From positions 2,170,001 to 2,234,000 of the forward strand of contig JAHNUO010000003.1 of the NCBI GenBank assembly GCA_019787685.1: DNA of 64,000 nucleotides, written 5' to 3'. The notes beneath the pieces were generated by a model that worked only from the letters and a program-made list of their open reading frames with translations, made no database searches and was not told the origin of the DNA. Both the position numbers and the translations under genes were made by a program. The stretch is from Chiua virens (taxonomy: Eukaryota; Basidiomycota; Agaricomycetes; Boletales; Boletaceae). Shown here in pieces: positions 22,423 to 31,620 of this stretch; positions within the stretch are counted from its first letter, which is position 1, and each line of letters starts with the position of its first letter.

Positions 22423-22874
22423 TTCTTTTTTAGGTTGTCAGGACGAGATCGCTCAGGCCTACACCAGAGCGACTAGAGGTAGACGAGCTACTCTCAAGTC
22501 TTAGAAATCCGGATATCTCTGCCAATACCGAGCTTTTTACTTCGGTTACCCCGGATAGAGCGCGGCATAACCGCATTGACTCCTTCACACTACGTTCACC
22601 CGATTCACCCGTTGTCCCGGGCGGTTTTACTAATTTTCCTTCTGAACCGGAAGCCTCTTTTACTCGATACCGTTCACCCGACCCTGATCTATCTCCTCTA
22701 ACAACTCTTCCTTCGTTACCGTCCTCGCATTCCTCTACCCCTTCTAAACCATCTTCTAAATCCTCTTCCTCCGTTTCTTTATCTTCTCTACTTAACCCGT
22801 CCCCTACATCCCCTTCTCGAACCGTATCGTCACCTTCGCAACCGTCTTGTCCTACCCCACCTCTACAGAACCCG
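22423..22874 (+). other. Gag leader of element B
   Basis: This is the untranslated leader between primer site and gag ATG. It is pyrimidine-rich (TCT/CCT runs at 22660-22860), which is probably why the complementary strand looks open. No separate gene is supported. RNA packaging signals would be expected here but cannot be identified by eye. Confidence 0.5.
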
Positions 22875-25145
22875 ATGGCACAACAACCCTTCCAGATGCC
22901 TTTACGAGGCACACCCAATGCCCCTAAATTTGACGGAAAAACGCCGTCCGAGTTACCGCGTTACCTGGAGGACATAGAATTCCTTGGCGACGCGGCTGGT
23001 CTTACCCCGACGAACAAGGTAAAAGCTGCGTTACGCTACGCGGCCCTAGATGAAGCCGAGGTCTGGCAAACCCTGCCGGAAACAACGGCCAACCCGATGG
23101 ATTGGGACGCATTCGTGTCAGCGGTTAAAAAACTATACCCGGGATGTGAGGGTACGAACCGATATGGTCGCGCAGACCTCGAGTACTTGGCTCAGAAGTG
23201 TCACGGCGGGCAGATGCGTAACCAGGATGAGCTCGGGGAATATACTCGAGCATTCCGTAAGGTCTCCTCCGTATTAATTGCTAACCAAAAAATCTCAGAC
23301 ATCGACCGTAATGGCCTATACCTAAATGGGTTCCCACCTGAGCTACAGCGGGAGATCCGTGACCGGTTACGCATCATACTACCGGATCACCACCCTAACG
23401 ACCCGTATTCCATGGATGATTCCACGAAGGCGGCCACTTTTCTCCTAACGGGTTCTACATTTCGCCCGACATTCACCCCCACGCTCAGTCCCCCCCCGTT
23501 CACCTCTACATATCAACCGCCACGTCAACCAGCTCAAATACCCGCACCACCCGCATCAACGTATCGACCAACCGCACCTATTCCCTCATACTCGCCGGCC
23601 CCAACAGTGAAGGTAGAGACAAACCAAACCTCACGTACTTCGTCCGCTTGCAAGTTCTGCAGTGGACCCGGCCATTATATGCGTTCTTGCCCCATCTGCA
23701 TCGAATACCTCAATACGGCGGAGGTGGTCAGAGGGTCTGATAACAAGCTCTACATGCCGGACGGCTCTAACATCCCTCGAGCGCCGGGTGGACAATGTTT
23801 CAAGGACGGTGTCGACTACGCATGGGCTAATAGCCAACCGGTTCACCCCCCTGTCGCATCCACGTCATCCAGCAGTACTACCAGGGACTTACCCCCACAT
23901 ATCACGGCAGGCATTCTATCATCCGCGCATCCGGGAACACCAGCGGTCCTAGACATCGAACCGGCCGCCTTTGCACTCACGGAAACGGACGAGGAAAGTG
24001 AACCTCTATCCGTAGTAGCCGACCCGGATTTCCAGCCCTACATTGCACAGGCTTGGGCTACGTTCCAGGCAGATAAGGCGACCAAGGAAAAGGGTAAACG
24101 TGTCCGGTTTGACGGCATATATATGCCACCTCGGAAACTAAACAGTCGGTCGGCCACGGTGTCTGAGGAGATCATCTCGCCAGAGTTACAGACCGCCAAA
24201 GAAGCTAACCCCAAATCATCATCATCATCTACGCCATCACGCTCCCCACCGGCCTCGTCACCCGCACCCGCATCCGCAATAGCCGGACCGTCCGGTTCTT
24301 CTTCTTCTAGTCGTGCCAACGACAATAGCAATCCTCCTTCCCGCGCAGCACAAACTAACCCTTCGTTTAACCCTACGACGCAATATAGGTACTCGTTTCC
24401 GCTCGAGGATGACTCAGCTCCACAACGAGTGTTGGACCGAGTCCTGGATACGAGCATACCCGTGCCCGTTAAAGATTTATTTGCGGTAGCACCAGAGTTC
24501 CGAAAGCAATTTCGGGACCTTACCACCACTAAACGAGTAACGACTAACCTATCCACTCAGGCTGTGCAGGTAAACGAGCTCGCGGGTCTCGACCCGTTTG
24601 CAATCGAACGCGAATACGGCGACCGGATAAACAGAAACGACGACGGACTCATAGTGGCGCATCACAGTCTTCCCCTTCGGTCAATCGAGGCCAAGATAGG
24701 AGAATCCGGACGACCCATCCGATGCGTCTTGGACTCTGGGTCCGAGATTGTCGCGATGCCCAAACGTATCTGGGAGACACTCGGTATCCCAATTCGGTCG
24801 GATCACACGATGAATATGTCATCCGCCAACACAAGCGTTGACAAAACAGTGGGGGTACTGGAGAACCTATCCGTAGACTTTGGTACGGGCGAAGTGATGC
24901 TTCAGGTCCAGATTCTGGCCAGGGCAAACTTTGATCTATTGCTCGGACGACCGTTTCATTGTCTTATGAGTGCGACTACTGACGATTACCCGGATGGAGC
25001 ACAGATGATTACGCTGCGCGACCCTAACACGGGGAAGCAATTCTCTTTGTCTACTCGGGCGTGGACGGAAGGATGCCCCCGTTGCCGAGAAAAGAAACAG
25101 TGTAACAGCCATCAGACCGTCGTCGAAATGGACTTGGGTTTTTAG
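22875..25145 (+). CDS. Gag-protease polyprotein of element B
   Basis: This ORF is 756 residues from a clear ATG. The capsid-like N-terminal region (residues 1-190; LRGTPNAPKFDG, VWQTLPE, DELGEYTRAF, LNGFPPELQREI) is followed by a Pro/Thr-rich linker, a CX2CX4HX4C knuckle from residue 259 (CKFCSGPGHYMRSC), a long Ser/Pro/Ala linker and a retroviral-type aspartic protease with CVLDSGSEI (Asp at about 620) and LLLGRPF. Having the protease at the end of gag rather than the start of pol differs from element C. The stop TAG follows the slippery GGGTTTT, so pol is made by -1 frameshifting. No disabling mutation is seen. Confidence 0.9.
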   Translation: MAQQPFQMPLRGTPNAPKFDGKTPSELPRYLEDIEFLGDAAGLTPTNKVKAALRYAALDEAEVWQTLPETTANPMDWDAFVSAVKKLYPGCEGTNRYGRADLEYLAQKCHGGQMRNQDELGEYTRAFRKVSSVLIANQKISDIDRNGLYLNGFPPELQREIRDRLRIILPDHHPNDPYSMDDSTKAATFLLTGSTFRPTFTPTLSPPPFTSTYQPPRQPAQIPAPPASTYRPTAPIPSYSPAPTVKVETNQTSRTSSACKFCSGPGHYMRSCPICIEYLNTAEVVRGSDNKLYMPDGSNIPRAPGGQCFKDGVDYAWANSQPVHPPVASTSSSSTTRDLPPHITAGILSSAHPGTPAVLDIEPAAFALTETDEESEPLSVVADPDFQPYIAQAWATFQADKATKEKGKRVRFDGIYMPPRKLNSRSATVSEEIISPELQTAKEANPKSSSSSTPSRSPPASSPAPASAIAGPSGSSSSSRANDNSNPPSRAAQTNPSFNPTTQYRYSFPLEDDSAPQRVLDRVLDTSIPVPVKDLFAVAPEFRKQFRDLTTTKRVTTNLSTQAVQVNELAGLDPFAIEREYGDRINRNDDGLIVAHHSLPLRSIEAKIGESGRPIRCVLDSGSEIVAMPKRIWETLGIPIRSDHTMNMSSANTSVDKTVGVLENLSVDFGTGEVMLQVQILARANFDLLLGRPFHCLMSATTDDYPDGAQMITLRDPNTGKQFSLSTRAWTEGCPRCREKKQCNSHQTVVEMDLGF
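25136..25145 (+). promoter_or_regulatory. -1 ribosomal frameshift site of element B
   Basis: GGGTTTT (25136-25142) is in the correct phase (G GGT TTT in the gag frame) and is followed at once by TAG. The pol frame (-1) is open from this point through the ~180 bases before the recognisable pol and on to 28681, with no ATG at its beginning. The canonical heptamer pattern X XXY YYZ is met with X=G, Y=T, Z=T. Confidence 0.8.
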
Positions 25146-28100
25146 CTATCGATGATCCGTATACCAATCGGGGAGATTTCAATCTTCTATCCGCGTCGCA
25201 TCCGGTTTCGTTTTTTTTAAAACCGTCATTCGTTTCATCTCTCTATTTCCCGACTTCTTACACACGGCTTCCACCTCTTTCGATCGGACCAGTCCCGCCT
25301 TCGACCGATTACCCATTTTTGTCATCCACGCGTACAGACCCTAATCCGGATGTTCTTTCCGCTATCACTTCTGTTTATTCGTATGATACCATTTCGCACG
25401 CGCTGGTTTATAAACCGGTAGCACGTAAAGTTCGGTCAGTAGTTGTTCCTACCGGGGAGGAGTTTTGTATCACGCGATCTCTGCCGGACGATCCTATCGC
25501 CGGACTGAAACCTTTACCTACTCATCCACCCGACTTTACCCCTGGACAACGTTTCACACAGGAACGCGCTGATGCTTTAGATCTTGACCCGGCTAACTGG
25601 CTATGGCCAGAAGAAGTCAAATTAATCCGATGGATCGTCCGCGAACACGAAACGGCCTTTGCTTGGATACTGACCGAGCGGGGCCGTCTCCTCGAACAAT
25701 ATTTTCCCCCTGTCAAAATTCCTACCATACCTCATACGCCTTGGATACTGCGAAACATCCCAGTTCCCCCTGCAATGTGGGCTGACACGATCCAGATTAT
25801 CAAGGACCGGATTGCGTCCGGTGTGTATGAACCCTCGACATCTGCCTATCGATCGCGGTGGTTTTGCGTCCTAAAACAGGACGGTAAATCGCTACGACTC
25901 GTCCACGACTTGCAGCCGCTGAACGCAGTCACAATCCGCGACTCTTCTACCCCACCCCTCGTCGAACACTTCGCGGAATCTTTTGCCGGATATGCAGTAT
26001 ACGGGATGATGGACTTGTTTGCCGGATACGACCAACGTCCATTACACCCGGATTCACGCGACCTCACCACTTTCAACAGTCCAATGGGTCCGCACCGGCT
26101 CACTACGGTACCCATGGGGTACACAAACGCGGTACAAATCTATCAGGCCGACATGTCGTTTATTTTGCAGGACGAGATACCTCGTTATACCTATCCATTC
26201 ATAGATGATCTGCCGGTCAAAACAGTCTCGACCCGCTACCAAAATTCGGATGGCTCTTACGAAACCATCGCAGAAAATTCGGGTATTCGTCGCTTCATCT
26301 GGGAGCACCTCCTCGTAGTCCATCGCATCCTACAACGACTACAAAACGTCGGAGTAACGGTATCCGCTAAGAAATTCGTACTCGCAGCACCAGACGCGAC
26401 CATAGTCGGACACAAGTGTACGGCTGATGGCCGTATCCCTCATGAGAAGAAGGTACAAAAAATCCGCGACTGGCCCGAGTGTCAGAACCTTACGCAAGTA
26501 CGTGGATTCTTAGGTGTGTGCGGTGTTCTTCGAATTTTCATCAAAAATTTTGCTACGATTGCTCGACCGTTGGTCAACTTGACCCGAAAGAGCGTCTCAT
26601 TCGAATGGGGAGAACCCCAACAAATTGCTATGCTGCGTCTCAAGGATGCGATCTGTCACTCCCCTGCTCTTTGTCGCCTGGATTACGAATCCGGGAACGA
26701 GGTTATCCTTGCAGTGGATACGTCGTACATCATGGTTGGCTATATCTTGTTGCAGGAAGGAGATGACGGCAAGAGGTACCCGAACCGCTTCGGTTCAATT
26801 AGTCTCACAGAGGTCAAGAGCCGCTACTCTCAGGCCAAACTGGAGCTGTACGGATTGTTCCGCGCTTTGCGAGCAGTCCGGATATTCGTGTTCGGTGTTG
26901 CCAATTTCACAGTGGAAGTCGACGCGAAATACGTTAAGGGTATGATCAATAACCCGGACCTCCAGCCCAACGCGACCATTAATAGGTGGATCGCGGGCAT
27001 TTTGTTATTCAATTTTCGCCTCGTTCACGTCCCTGCTACCCGACATACTGGCGCAGACGGACTCTCTCGTCGTCCACCATCTGAGAATGACCCTCCCGAA
27101 GAGGATGATTTCGAGGATTGGTTGGACCAAGCATATTCCTTCTCTATGGCATTGTTAAACGACCGGTTGTCACCACCGGGTCGGTTTGCTCACATTAACA
27201 GACATTCCATCACACATTCCTTCCAATCCGTATCCGTATTTGTTTCTCCTACGGCAGAACCGGCTGAACCAGAACCGGTTATCCCCCGCTCCCCCAAAGC
27301 TCTGGCAAAAGAAGCGCGCATTGATCAGATTCGCCTATTCCTCGACGACCGGGTCCGTCCTCCGGATTTGACAGATCGCAACTTCACCTCCTTCGTTAAT
27401 TCCGCGACCCGGTTCTTCCTTCTAAACGGATCTCTCTATCGTCGAGAACCGCACGGCAGACACCAGTTAGTCGTGCCAAGAGAACGCCGTTACGGACTCA
27501 TTAAGGAGGCGCATGACGACCTTGGACACAAAGGCGTCTTCTCGGTTCGGACACGGTTACTGCTACGTTTCTGGTGGCCTCTGCTCATCGATGACGTCAA
27601 ATGGTATACCCGTACCTGCCACGAGTGTCAAATTCGACAGACGCAGAAGTTTCATATCCCTCCTACCGTACCAGTTATGGGCGGGCTATTTCACAAAGTC
27701 CACATCGACACGATGGTAATGCCTCGATCAGGTGGATACCGGTATATTGTACAGGCCCGATGCGCTCTTACTGCGTATCCTGAATGGCGCATGTTGCGAT
27801 CTGAGAATGCGTCCTCCATCGCATCTTTTATTTTCGAAGATATCCTATGCTGTTGGGGAGCCGTCTCTGAGCTCATTACGGACAACGGTCCGGCATTCGT
27901 ACAGGCACTCGACAACTTGGCTACCCGATACGGTATCCACCATATCCGGATTTCCCCTTACAACTCTCAGGCGAACGGCATTGTCGAACGGCGTCATCTC
28001 GATGTCCGGGAGGCCATCGTCAAAAGTACCCTGGGAGGGGAAGTTCGCTGGCCGATGATCGCTCACTCCGTTTTCTGGGCCGAACACGTCACTATACTCA

Positions 28101-28681
28101 AAGCAACCGGTCTTTCGCCGTACTTTATGGTACATGGTGTCGAGCCGCTTTTTCCGTTCGATTTATCAGAGGCAACATTTCTCGTTCCCGTTCCTAATGC
28201 TGACCCGGTTTCTAGTGAAAGCTTGATAGCTTGGAGAGCTCGTCAGCTCCAAAAGCGTCAAACAGATATCGATTCTATCCGAGAACGCGTCTTGGCATCA
28301 CGGTTTGCGTCCCTTAAAGATTTTGAGGTGCGATTCAAGAACCGGATACGGACGAAAGAGTTTAGTTCGGGTGACCTCGTCTTGGTTCGAAATACGCGGA
28401 TTGAGAAGGAGCTGAACCGGAAAACGAAGCCACGCTACCTCGGTCCAATGGTGGTCCTTCGCAGGACTACTGGAGGATCGTATCTGCTAGCCGAGTTGGA
28501 CGGCGCCATTTCGAAACTGAGGTATGCGGCGTTTCGCTTGCTACCTTACTTTCCACGGACGAAAATCACTATTCCGGTTACTGAACTGACCGGAATAGGC
28601 GATGAGGAATACGACCACTCTGATGCTGAGGAAGATGTCGAGTACGAAGATGAAGACGAGGGCGATGTCTCGCAAGACTAG
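25136..28681 (+). CDS. Pol of element B: reverse transcriptase, RNase H, integrase
   Basis: It is read in -1 frame from the slippery site and gives about 1181 residues. Reverse transcriptase: AYRSRWFCVLKQDGKSLRLVHDLQPLN, GMMDLFAGYDQ and the catalytic FIDD (Phe in place of the usual Tyr, ~26198-26209). RNase H: AVDTSYIMVGYILLQE and the VDAKYVKGMI region. Integrase: H..H..CHEC zinc domain (~27510-27640), then core residues HIDT, TDNG and NGIVERR carrying Asp, Asp, Glu. A basic/hydrophobic tail and a very acidic C-terminus follow. No chromodomain is visible, unlike C and F. It lacks a protease because that is in gag. The frame is fully open. Confidence 0.9.
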   Translation, partial: GFLAIDDPYTNRGDFNLLSASHPVSFFLKPSFVSSLYFPTSYTRLPPLSIGPVPPSTDYPFLSSTRTDPNPDVLSAITSVYSYDTISHALVYKPVARKVRSVVVPTGEEFCITRSLPDDPIAGLKPLPTHPPDFTPGQRFTQERADALDLDPANWLWPEEVKLIRWIVREHETAFAWILTERGRLLEQYFPPVKIPTIPHTPWILRNIPVPPAMWADTIQIIKDRIASGVYEPSTSAYRSRWFCVLKQDGKSLRLVHDLQPLNAVTIRDSSTPPLVEHFAESFAGYAVYGMMDLFAGYDQRPLHPDSRDLTTFNSPMGPHRLTTVPMGYTNAVQIYQADMSFILQDEIPRYTYPFIDDLPVKTVSTRYQNSDGSYETIAENSGIRRFIWEHLLVVHRILQRLQNVGVTVSAKKFVLAAPDATIVGHKCTADGRIPHEKKVQKIRDWPECQNLTQVRGFLGVCGVLRIFIKNFATIARPLVNLTRKSVSFEWGEPQQIAMLRLKDAICHSPALCRLDYESGNEVILAVDTSYIMVGYILLQEGDDGKRYPNRFGSISLTEVKSRYSQAKLELYGLFRALRAVRIFVFGVANFTVEVDAKYVKGMINNPDLQPNATINRWIAGILLFNFRLVHVPATRHTGADGLSRRPPSENDPPEEDDFEDWLDQAYSFSMALLNDRLSPPGRFAHINRHSITHSFQSVSVFVSPTAEPAEPEPVIPRSPKALAKEARIDQIRLFLDDRVRPPDLTDRNFTSFVNSATRFFLLNGSLYRREPHGRHQLVVPRERRYGLIKEAHDDLGHKGVFSVRTRLLLRFWWPLLIDDVKWYTRTCHECQIRQTQKFHIPPTVPVMGGLFHKVHIDTMVMPRSGGYRYIVQARCALTAYPEWRMLRSENASSIASFIFEDILCCWGAVSELITDNGPAFVQALDNLATRYGIHHIRISPYNSQANGIVERRHLDVREAIVKSTLGGEVRWPMIAHSVFWAEHVTILKATGLSPYFMVHGVEPLFPFDLSEATFLVPVPNADPVSSESLIAWRARQLQKRQTDIDSIRERVLASRFASLKDFEVRFKNRIRTKEFSSGDLVLVRNTRIEKELNRKTKPRYLGPMVVLRRTTGGSYLLAELDGAISKLRYAAFRLLPYFPRTKITIPVTELTGIGDEEYDHSDAEEDVEYEDEDEGDVSQD

Positions 28682-29304
28682 CCTTCTGTCGTTACCGCCC
28701 CCCTTATACCGCCCGATACGTATTTATTCTATCCTGGGTTTAGTCCAGTGCTCTCTATTTCACCCCGGGTTTCGTCCGGTGTACTTGATTTCGAAGAAAA
28801 ATGATATCCAAGCAAATAAAAAAGTCTTACGATACCCCATAGAACTTCACTCACTCACATCCTCCGCTTTCTCGCTCAGTCAGACCGAAAAGATCTAAAA
28901 ACCGTAGATAAAGAAAAAACCAGAAAAACAGAAAAACAGACGTCTATCCATTTCCCCTCCTGCCCCAACGAACTAATACCTAGATTTTCGTCTTCGAACG
29001 CGTGATGGGGCACACGCACGTTTTGACCCGGTGATAGTTTTACCGATCCGCTTTCGACCGATATAGACGATAAAGGCTACAAAAGTAGGCAAAGACGCGA
29101 TAGATGACCGAAGAAAACAAGACGGGCGGAACCCCGCGCTCAGGTGTCATTCATTCAGATCTCTTTTCATTCGTATCGTTTTGTTACCCTTCTAATCCTT
29201 GTTTTCGTACTTAGGGATCTCACTCGGACATGGGCACGGACACGGACACGGATACGGATATCGACTATACGCTATCATACAAGTAGGGATGGGCTGGAAA
29301 CGAC
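28682..29304. other. Spacer between convergent pol and cargo gene in element B
   Basis: It separates the pol stop from the cargo gene stop on the other strand and is conserved in B2 (42476-43100). An ACGGACACGGAYAC run with GGACAC/GGATAC steps lies at about 29235-29265. A/T-rich stretches near 28800-28940 may hold polyadenylation signals for both strands. No gene is supported. Confidence 0.5.
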
Positions 29305-30558
29305 TCAAGACATTCCAAACGCCAGCTTTACCCTATCCAGTTCTCCCTGCTGCGAAGCGACGTACGATTCCATGGCCGAAGCACGGGCCTGAAGCTCCTT
29401 GAAGAAGGACCTGGTCGACAGGAACTTCGCCTCTAGAGAGAGAATAGCGCGTCGGATATCGTCCGCCCCATCGTAAGGCTCAGACGGCGAGCCAGTCTTA
29501 GACTTCTTCTTGGGCGACTCTACTTCTTCCCCCCCATCTTGAAAAGGGAGTGGAGACACGGGCTTGGACTCGTAGAAGAGCGGCTCGGGCGCATCCGGTG
29601 TCGGAGGAGACGCGGGTGAAGGATCGACCACGGCCTTGCGAGCCGGGATGGTAACCGTGATAACGGGTAACGCTACGAAAAAGATCAGCCGAGTTGATGC
29701 GATCCGAGGAGAGAGGTCCTACCTGCAGCCTTGGCCTTCGGATCCGCTAGTTTCCACTTCTCAACCGACAGCCCACTCTTAGCGCCCCGACCACTTGACT
29801 TGTTGCACCGGGCCTTGGCTTTGAAGCAAGGATCACAAGTGCGACCCGGAATCCCCGCGCACAACTTACTAGTCCGAGTGCACATCTCGCACGCCGGGTC
29901 GTGAACCATACGATCTGGAATTTTAAGCGGACCCTCGACTACCACCTCCTCCTCCTCGTCACACGGGCTCTCGTCCATAGCGGCCTTACGAGCGGACCAC
30001 TGAAAAGAACCATTAACAGAGCGAAACATCTGAGGTAACAGCGGTCTCACCTTGCGCTTCCTGCCAGCCTCGACCTCGACGGTCTTGCCTGTCCCTGCGA
30101 CCGAATCACCCAGAAGCGAAGCGGATCCGAACGACCCACCCCCCGTTGCCTTGCCTGAGGCGGTTCGTTGTCTCTGAGCGTCCGCGCGTTGAGCTACTTC
30201 CCCCTGCCATCTACGAAAAAACGTGGTTGCTTCGCGCATCGTCTTCACCGTCTCGTTGCTGAGGCGGCAGGAAACGCTGTGCGATTTAGCCTGGCTAAGG
30301 GCGGTATTTAGATGCTCCTACAAGTCCGGTTAATACCCGACCAACCCTAAGAAATTCGCGAAGTACCAAAGCCCGTTGCCACTCCTGGCACCATCCCTCC
30401 TGTTCTTCTTGCAGCTCCTCCTTATCATCCGGCACTGCCAGCGCCACAGCCGCAATCCGATCCTTTCCTTGTGCGAGGTCCTTCTCAACCTTGACAGTCG
30501 CCTCATCGACGGGAGAGTCTGCGAACGCAAGGATGGAGTCGAGGGACGTAAGAGACAT
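29305..30558 (-). CDS. Zn2Cys6-cluster / coiled-coil cargo protein of element B, four exons
   Basis: The exons (transcript order) are 30558-30367, 30317-30051, 29999-29723 and 29672-29305, giving 367 residues. Introns are 49, 51 and 50 bp, phases 0, 0, 1 as in the element A gene, and exon 2 is 267 bp in both. The cluster CX2CX6CX7CX2CX6C uses Cys 190, 193, 200, 208, 211, 218 and is followed by SSGRG. Exon 4 has PKKKSKTG (NLS-like) and a C-terminal coiled coil (LSLEAKFLSTRSFFKELQ..GELDRVKLAF). The two proteins are clearly homologous but well diverged outside the cluster and first exon. The gene lies head-on to pol, so its introns are not removed from the element's genomic RNA. The product is likely nuclear; a role in regulating the element or its integration is inference. 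Confidence 0.88.
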
Positions 30559-30674
30559 GGTGACGAGTAGCGAAGCGGGAGGAGAGTAAACTTGTCGAAA
30601 GAACAGACGGCCAACGCGAGGCTTTAATGCGCGGCCGATCCCAGTCACCGGTTCAAGGTCAGCGTTCGCGGGTG

Positions 30675-30698
30675 TCACATGACTGACTGAGGACAGTC
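30675..30698. promoter_or_regulatory. Conserved dyad plus E-box-like site upstream of cargo gene (B)
   Basis: On the minus strand: GACTGTCCTCAGTC (30698-30685) followed by AGTCATGTGA. It is the counterpart of 5424-5447 in element A, about 127 bp upstream of the cargo ATG and close to the 3' LTR boundary. Confidence 0.6.
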
Positions 30699-30719
30699 AG
30701 TATTCAAGTCCTTGTCGGG

Positions 30720-31602
30720 TGTAGGAGTCAATGACCCCTTGAGGTGATAAACCCGTGTTCCCGCTTGTTTACAGGATGCCCGGATTGCCCATATCGATTG
30801 TCCTACCCGCCCGTCGTGGTCCCATGTCCATCCGAGTGGATCCAACCCATATTCGTATGTTTTGTTCTTCGTTCCTACACGTTTTCGCGCGAGGTGACCG
30901 AATCGGGTTGCTCGATCAGGATTGCACGACGTACACTAATCAACTCTCTTTTTGTCCAATTTCTATTTTATTTCGTACCTTCTTAGATTTTTTTTAGACG
31001 GTTCCGTGTTATCGACACGTATCCGATTGGTTATAAGGAACGGATAGTCGGGTCGTACGACGTTTTAAAGGTAGTCCATTGATTCACGGATCAAACCTTA
31101 TCCCATCTTGACAGAACATTGTTTTCCTTTTCACGGGTCGATCTCCATGAGAGTCGGCTCCATATACGTACGCTTTCCTTATTTATTTGATACTTTATCC
31201 GCTGTAAAAGTCCCGGGGAATACCTGAGACTATAAAATTTGTGTTCGTAAATAAAAATTTCATCTTTCGATCCCCGTTTCCTCTCGCATTCTAAGTCGCC
31301 TCGCCCATTTAACTATCTTTCTATCCGCCCTTACTCGTACTCGATCACCATTGTGCTCGAGTCTCTGCCTTGTTGCCGAACTATCCGACTGTCCGCGTTT
31401 CGGCCGGTTTTGTCGACCTTCGTACGGTTTCACCCGGGAACGCGTCCGGATTGCTTTCAAAGCTCCTGTCAACGCCTTGACACTTCGTCTCCAACCTCAG
31501 AACCCCTTGGGACGAGCCATACTCGCGCCCATCCCTTTTCTTTCTATCTGACAGTTCTACTAACCCTGTTCCTGTCACACCAGCCCGTTCTTAATTTCTT
31601 CA
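30720..31602 (+). repeat. 3' LTR of element B
   Basis: It is 883 bp, bounded by TGTAGGAGTC and TTCTTCA, and followed by the target duplication ccgg. The same inverted region and TATAAAAT box occurs at about 31210-31235. Confidence 0.93.
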
Positions 31603-31610
31603 CCGGTCAC

Positions 31611-31620
31611 GGGTTTTTAA
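31611..31620 (+). promoter_or_regulatory. -1 ribosomal frameshift site of element C
   Basis: GGGTTTT (31611-31617) is in the gag phase (G GGT TTT) and is followed at once by the gag stop TAA. Pol is open in the -1 frame from this point. The decayed sister F keeps the same heptamer and stop at 58796-58805. Element B inserted only 4-8 bases upstream. Confidence 0.8.

Larger units (their letters stand above)
21518..31602 (+). mobile_element. Element B: 10-kb Ty3/gypsy element with antisense Zn2Cys6 cargo gene
   Basis: LTRs are 21518-22401 (884 bp) and 30720-31602 (883 bp), very similar. The 4-bp target duplication is ccgg (21514-21517 and 31603-31606). The interior holds the primer site, gag-protease (22875-25145), a -1 frameshift site, pol (to 28681), a ~620-bp spacer, and a four-exon gene on the opposite strand (30558 to 29305). 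All frames are open and CpG is abundant, so this is the youngest large layer. Integration was into the gag-pol junction of element C. Confidence 0.93.

Noticed and set aside
21542..22433. Several open frames inside LTRs of B (also 30744-31578)
   Set aside because: They lie entirely in LTR sequence, occur in both LTR copies, and have no domain. They follow from base composition.
25319..25330. Pol of element B starting at 25319
   Set aside because: That codon is TTG, and the frame is open without a stop back to the GGGTTTT site at 25136, so frameshift entry is the simpler reading.
31353..31610. Pol of element C starting at 31353
   Set aside because: This part of the open frame lies in LTR B and the target duplication. 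It exists only because element B inserted there. The natural entry to pol is the -1 frameshift at 31611.
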